Assembly: GCF_004138205.1 (NCBI RefSeq)
Contig: NZ_RXNQ01000036.1
Coordinates: 62,001-126,000 of the forward strand
Direction of reading: 5' to 3'
Length of the DNA stretch: 64,000 nt
Source: Pedobacter sp. SYP-B3415
Lineage (GTDB): Bacteria > Bacteroidota > Bacteroidia > Sphingobacteriales > Sphingobacteriaceae
Below the pieces are notes generated by a model, which saw nothing but the letters and a program-made list of their open reading frames with translations, was not told where the DNA came from and made no database searches. Positions 60,125 through 64,000 of the stretch are shown piece by piece. The position numbers and the translations under genes were made by a program. Each line of letters starts with the position of its first letter. Within the stretch, counting starts at the first letter, position 1.

Positions 60125-61774
60125 TTAATATCCGACGTTTTGAGGGAGTTTCGGATTGAGCGATCGTTGTTGCTGTGGAATTGGGAAAAGTTTTCTCGTG
60201 GCAGAAGTTGGCTGATGATCCCACCAGCTTGCCGTTTCAAATTTACCAAAGCGGATCAGATCATCGCGTCTGAAACCCTCAAAAATAAACTCGCGCCCAC
60301 GCTCATTCAGCAACTCATCCATTGTGAGCGTTGTAGTGGTATACGCGCGGGTGGCCCAGTCGGCATCGGAGAATGCCCGCTTCTTGCAGTCGTTTATAAG
60401 CTGAACGGCTTCTGCGGTAGCCGTTCCACCATTTCTGCGCATCAACGCTTCTGCTTTTGCAAAGTAGATCCAGGTAAGTCTGTACACATTCCAGTCGGTG
60501 TTGTTGTAGTTGGGATTAGGGTCCATCTTTACACCGTTTACCACGCCCGGAAGTGAATTGCCAAGACGGTATTTATTAAACCGTACACCACTGTTTTCTT
60601 CACCTTCACTCATGGTTGAAACTGTTGAGCCCGCTTTATTCCGGCGGATGTTATCGACAAACACAAGTTGCTGCCCGTTGTACTCTTCCGATCCTGTTAC
60701 AGGCGTGCCGTCTGCAAACTTAACCTGCGGCCCGACAGAGAGCCAGGTTGTTTTGCGGAGGTCTGCATCATCATATTTCGTGTAATTTCCCGGTACGACA
60801 ACAACGGCGTCATTTCCATTTCTGCCGCCGCCATAGATCTCACGCTGTTTGAAGTGATAGAATTCGTTTGGCCACCCTGGTTCAAATTTAGCCTTTGCAT
60901 AGTCGTACGCTATGGAAAAGATAACTTCTTTTGAAAGATCATTATCAGGTTTGTAGGTATCTGTAATATTCGGATCGAGTTGAAGGGCTCCGTTCTGGCC
61001 ACCAGCACTGCCAGATATCAGTTTGTCGGCTGCCGCAATACAATCATCCCATCGCGCAGTTCCTGTCCATACTTCAGCATTCAGATACAATTCAACAAGC
61101 ATCGCATAACCACTTGCCTGGCTCATTCTACCCAACATACCGCGGGAAAGCTTTGGCGTCTTTTCTATGTTGTCTTTAATTTCCTTTTCGATAAATGCGA
61201 AGACATCTTTGCGGGCAACACTTTCAGGTAATTCCTCATTGCTACTGGCCGGAACGCTCGTAACGATCGGAATGTTTCCGAACAGATCCATCAGTTTCAG
61301 ATAGTGAAAAGCGCGAAGCAGTTTGAGTTCTGCTACATAGGCCTCCTTTTCGGCTGCGGTAATGCCCATCTGTCCAATATCACGTTTACTGATATTATCA
61401 ATCGGATCATTGCAAAGTCCCATTCCCCAGTACATCAATCCCCAGGCATTGTTAATAAAATCGTCATCAACCGTCCAGGTATGATAATGCAGGCGTTTCC
61501 ATTTACCACCATCTTCACCATGCCGGCCTTTGGTTGGCCAGGCTAACTGATCGGCAGAAAGTTCGCTCATCTCCCACCAGTTTCGCTGATCAGCAGGAGT
61601 TACCCAGGCATTCGCATGGGTATAGGGCCGCAAGACGGCAGACAACACTTCGTTTTTATTATTATAAAATTTCTCGCTGAGTAGCTGATCATAGGCATTT
61701 TCGTCAAGTTTTGTACAAGACCCTGCCAGGCTCAATACTGCTGTTGCCGCGAGATATATAGATATTTTTTTCAT
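60125..61774 (-). CDS. SusD-like glycan-binding lipoprotein
   Basis: 549 residues. Lipobox AGSC gives lipidated Cys20. RagB/SusD features: an N-terminal TPR-like helical part (ELKLLRAFHYLKLMDLFGNIPIVT) and a C-terminal region ending in ERGREFIFEGFRRDDLIRFGKF. It caps the SusC porin on the cell surface and binds the glycan, here probably alpha-mannan or high-mannose N-glycan by context. It lies 11 bp after susC. Confidence 0.95.
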   Translation of the reverse strand: MKKISIYLAATAVLSLAGSCTKLDENAYDQLLSEKFYNNKNEVLSAVLRPYTHANAWVTPADQRNWWEMSELSADQLAWPTKGRHGEDGGKWKRLHYHTWTVDDDFINNAWGLMYWGMGLCNDPIDNISKRDIGQMGITAAEKEAYVAELKLLRAFHYLKLMDLFGNIPIVTSVPASSNEELPESVARKDVFAFIEKEIKDNIEKTPKLSRGMLGRMSQASGYAMLVELYLNAEVWTGTARWDDCIAAADKLISGSAGGQNGALQLDPNITDTYKPDNDLSKEVIFSIAYDYAKAKFEPGWPNEFYHFKQREIYGGGRNGNDAVVVVPGNYTKYDDADLRKTTWLSVGPQVKFADGTPVTGSEEYNGQQLVFVDNIRRNKAGSTVSTMSEGEENSGVRFNKYRLGNSLPGVVNGVKMDPNPNYNNTDWNVYRLTWIYFAKAEALMRRNGGTATAEAVQLINDCKKRAFSDADWATRAYTTTTLTMDELLNERGREFIFEGFRRDDLIRFGKFETASWWDHQPTSATRKLFPIPQQQRSLNPKLPQNVGY

Positions 61775-61785
61775 TTCAGTAGAGT

Positions 61786-64000
61786 TTAGAATCCGACATT
61801 TACACCAAAGAGGAACGAACGGGTTGTTGGGTACGGCCCGCGGCTGTCAATACCGGGACCAAGGCCTGTGTCCTGAATAAAATCAGGATCGTTTCCGGTG
61901 TAGCCGGTAATGGTAGCAAGGTTCTGTCCGGTTGCATACAACCGTACGCTGTTGATGTATTTATTTGGCTTAATTTTAAACCTGTAACCAACCGTCACCT
62001 CATCAATTTTCACATGACTACCGCTTTCCAGATAGTAGTCTGAGTACATGTATGTATCATCAATACCGGCATATTTGGTAAAGGTATTGCGCAGCAGGTT
62101 ACCGCTCCAGGTACGGTTCCCATAGGTCATCGCAGTTGTATTCAGGATATCGTATGCAAACTTGCCGCGCAGAAATACACGCAGGTCAAAATTTTTGTAC
62201 GTAAAATTATTTGTTAACGACGCATAGTACTTAGGAATTGCATTACCGATCGGCGCAAGGTCTGTTAGGTTCCTGTCTCTTGACGGATTAATGCGATCGT
62301 TGGTAACTGCCTCGCCATTGCGGTTCCAGAACAGCCATTTGCCTTCAGGTGTAAAGCCAGCAAAACGTTTACCATAGAACTCGCCAAGTTTGCCGCCCTC
62401 AAAAGTTGTGATGGCATTTCCGAGCGCACCTGCTCCACCAATACCGCCAAACTCAATATACTCCCGTGTATAAAGTGAATTTGAATACGAATCGAGCGTA
62501 TTATCAAGTGTACTTGCCGTCGCATCGATACTCCATGAGAAATCTTTGCGTTTAATTGCCGCATAACTCAGGGCCAGTTCAATACCCCGTGAGGAGATCT
62601 GCCCTACATTTGTATAAATTTCAGACCTGATGTACGGCGGCTGCGGCGTCGTGTAGGTATCCAGCAGATCGCTTGTTGTACGGTTAAACACATCGATCGA
62701 ACCGCTTAACCTGCTATTCAATAAGGTAAAATCAAGCCCGATGTTGGTCTCTTTCTTTTTTTCAAAACGCAGATCAGGGTTGGGATTACGATCGGGTCCG
62801 TAAGTTTCGCGGTAACTGCCATCAGGATAAAGATATTTTCCACCGCGGCCGAGTGTAAGCCTCGAGGCGTTGTTAGCAAAACCCGAGTTACCCGTTACAC
62901 CATATCCGGCACGCAATTTCAGGAAGTTGACCCACTTAACGTTTTTCATAAAATCTTCCTGGCTAATGTTCCAGCCAACCGAAACCGCCGGAAAATTGCC
63001 CCACTTGTTATTTGCTCCAAAACGTGAAGAACCTTCCCGACGCAGAATCACCTGTGCCAGGTATTTGCCCATAAGCGTATAGTTAACGCGACCGAAAAAG
63101 GCAATGAGCGTATTGTCGTTTTTGAAACTGCTCATGTTTGCCTTGCCATCTATCAGGGCAGTACCGTCGCTCAGGTTATTTTCTTCGAACTGATCATTGA
63201 GAAAACCGCGGTTGTCCATAGACTGTCCTTCTTCAACATGGTACCGGTAGCTGTAACCCGCAACCGCAGAAAAAGTGTGCGCTTCGCCAACGCTTCCGTT
63301 ATACTGCAATGTTGGCTCGAAAGCATAATCCTGAAACAGCGCGGTACCTTTCGATGCATATCCCCCGCCCGGATAGTCAGAGTTTTCCTGCGAATCTTCA
63401 CTCGCCAGCAGCCGGTAGCTTGCATCGATGTAACTGTCGCGCTGAATCGATCCAAAAACAGAGCCCTTCAGACCCTTAAAGATGTCTATGTCAACTTTTG
63501 CGTCGGCAGAACTTGTCTGTTGTTTACGGCCATTGGTCTCCTGAAATAACCGTGCATACTGGTTGGTACTTTGTGTATCGAACCTGTAACTTCCATCGGC
63601 ATTGAAGTTTGAAAGCGTGGGATTTTTTGTGGCATCCTCTTCCCAGCCACCACCGCCAAGAAGATTGGCACGGTTCGTATTTGTTACCAGGTTAAGCTGA
63701 ACATTCACTTTATCGTCAAATGCTTTTTGATTAACGTTCAGACGAAGGGTGTATTCGTTCCGCCCGTTCTCAAGCGCTATCCCCTGCAAATCGCGGTAGT
63801 TTACGCTTGCCCGGTAGTTGGTCTTATCTGTTCCTCCCGATAGTGCGATGTTGTGATTTTGAGAGAAGTTGTTGTGGTTAACCAGTTCATCGAAGAAATC
63901 GGTAGTGTTGCCAAAATCCTGTTGCCTGATCTGGCCTTCGGCGATTTTCTGGCGAAATTCATCGGCAGAAAGAAAATCCGGACGGTTGTAAACAAACTCT
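61786..64000 (-). CDS. SusC-like TonB-dependent receptor, 5' end outside window
   Basis: The reading frame is open from the window edge to the stop, 737 residues, so the apparent internal start at 63789 (a TTG) is not real. Present are the end of the plug region (DFLSADEFRQKIAEG) and the whole barrel, with C-terminal segments typical of SusC (KINEVTVGYRF-like, YATGQNLATITGY, PTTRSFLFGVNVGF). The signal peptide, carboxypeptidase-like domain and TonB box lie beyond 64000. It imports oligosaccharides with the SusD partner. Confidence 0.93.
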   Translation of the reverse strand, partial: EFVYNRPDFLSADEFRQKIAEGQIRQQDFGNTTDFFDELVNHNNFSQNHNIALSGGTDKTNYRASVNYRDLQGIALENGRNEYTLRLNVNQKAFDDKVNVQLNLVTNTNRANLLGGGGWEEDATKNPTLSNFNADGSYRFDTQSTNQYARLFQETNGRKQQTSSADAKVDIDIFKGLKGSVFGSIQRDSYIDASYRLLASEDSQENSDYPGGGYASKGTALFQDYAFEPTLQYNGSVGEAHTFSAVAGYSYRYHVEEGQSMDNRGFLNDQFEENNLSDGTALIDGKANMSSFKNDNTLIAFFGRVNYTLMGKYLAQVILRREGSSRFGANNKWGNFPAVSVGWNISQEDFMKNVKWVNFLKLRAGYGVTGNSGFANNASRLTLGRGGKYLYPDGSYRETYGPDRNPNPDLRFEKKKETNIGLDFTLLNSRLSGSIDVFNRTTSDLLDTYTTPQPPYIRSEIYTNVGQISSRGIELALSYAAIKRKDFSWSIDATASTLDNTLDSYSNSLYTREYIEFGGIGGAGALGNAITTFEGGKLGEFYGKRFAGFTPEGKWLFWNRNGEAVTNDRINPSRDRNLTDLAPIGNAIPKYYASLTNNFTYKNFDLRVFLRGKFAYDILNTTAMTYGNRTWSGNLLRNTFTKYAGIDDTYMYSDYYLESGSHVKIDEVTVGYRFKIKPNKYINSVRLYATGQNLATITGYTGNDPDFIQDTGLGPGIDSRGPYPTTRSFLFGVNVGF

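Noticed and set aside
63801..63995. Open frame at the right edge in another frame
   Set aside because: The SusC frame is open through the same stretch with family-like sequence.

Overview
The window comes from a Bacteroidota genome, most likely the Sphingobacteriaceae/Pedobacter side of the phylum. The basis is a SusC/SusD pair beside GH92 and GH125 mannosidases, TonB-dependent receptors with carboxypeptidase-like N-domains, -7 boxes of the Bacteroidetes form TAnnTTTG (often with TTG 18-20 bp upstream), and start codons that almost never carry a Shine-Dalgarno sequence. I do not name a genus.

Layout. Positions 1-16.2 kb hold the translation/transcription core on the minus strand. Read 5' to 3' it runs rpsU, xerC, hpf, then tRNA-Thr(TGT)-Tyr(GTA)-Gly(TCC)-Thr(GGT), tuf, tRNA-Trp, secE, nusG, rplK, rplA, rplJ, rplL, rpoB, rpoC, and a DUF3467 gene. 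From 16.4 to 22.8 kb lie an acyl-CoA dehydrogenase, apt with a helix-hairpin-helix membrane protein, a bifunctional acyltransferase of the OlsF type (aminolipid synthesis) and a transglutaminase-like secreted protein. From 22.9 to 27.8 kb there is a small lipoprotein, then a beta-helix lipoprotein and its TonB-dependent receptor behind a regular array of 11-bp direct repeats. From 27.8 to 35.6 kb come an Mpo1-like protein, rny, a probable 6S RNA, zapA, a coiled-coil protein, pheT, a secreted EEP-family hydrolase, radC and rpsT. Plus-strand genes follow: purN, purH and the cell-shape operon mreB-mreC-mreD-mrdA-rodA (35.8-43.9 kb). From 44 to 52.5 kb is a mixed region: tdk, a 2-hydroxyacid dehydrogenase, a lone receiver domain, a DUF983 protein, two AraC regulators, tRNA-Ala, and a frameshifted LysR gene divergent from an EthD-like gene. 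From 52.7 kb to the end lies a polysaccharide utilisation locus for alpha-mannose glycans: SusC (cut by the window edge), SusD, GH125, GH92, a basic-secretory-protein metallopeptidase and a second GH92.

How the genes work together. The left third supplies ribosomes, RNA polymerase and their control. rpsU, rplK, rpsT and the tRNA-tuf operon share near-identical promoters, three of them with the same TTTGCAGTCC start region. rpsU and hpf alone carry strong Shine-Dalgarno sequences, which fits the known control of translation by bS21 in this phylum. The mre-mrd operon builds the rod-shape elongation machine. The right end binds, imports and degrades mannan or N-glycan mannosides.

Most unusual signals: the six-unit 11-bp repeat array (27736-27796) upstream of the TonB receptor, which resembles a multi-site Pho box; a dispersed structured repeat (21436-21496, 43938-43998) whose two copies show compensatory base changes; the Shine-Dalgarno pair at rpsU and hpf; and an orphan operator-promoter at 50591-50624. 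I see no CRISPR array, prophage, integrase island or intact insertion sequence.
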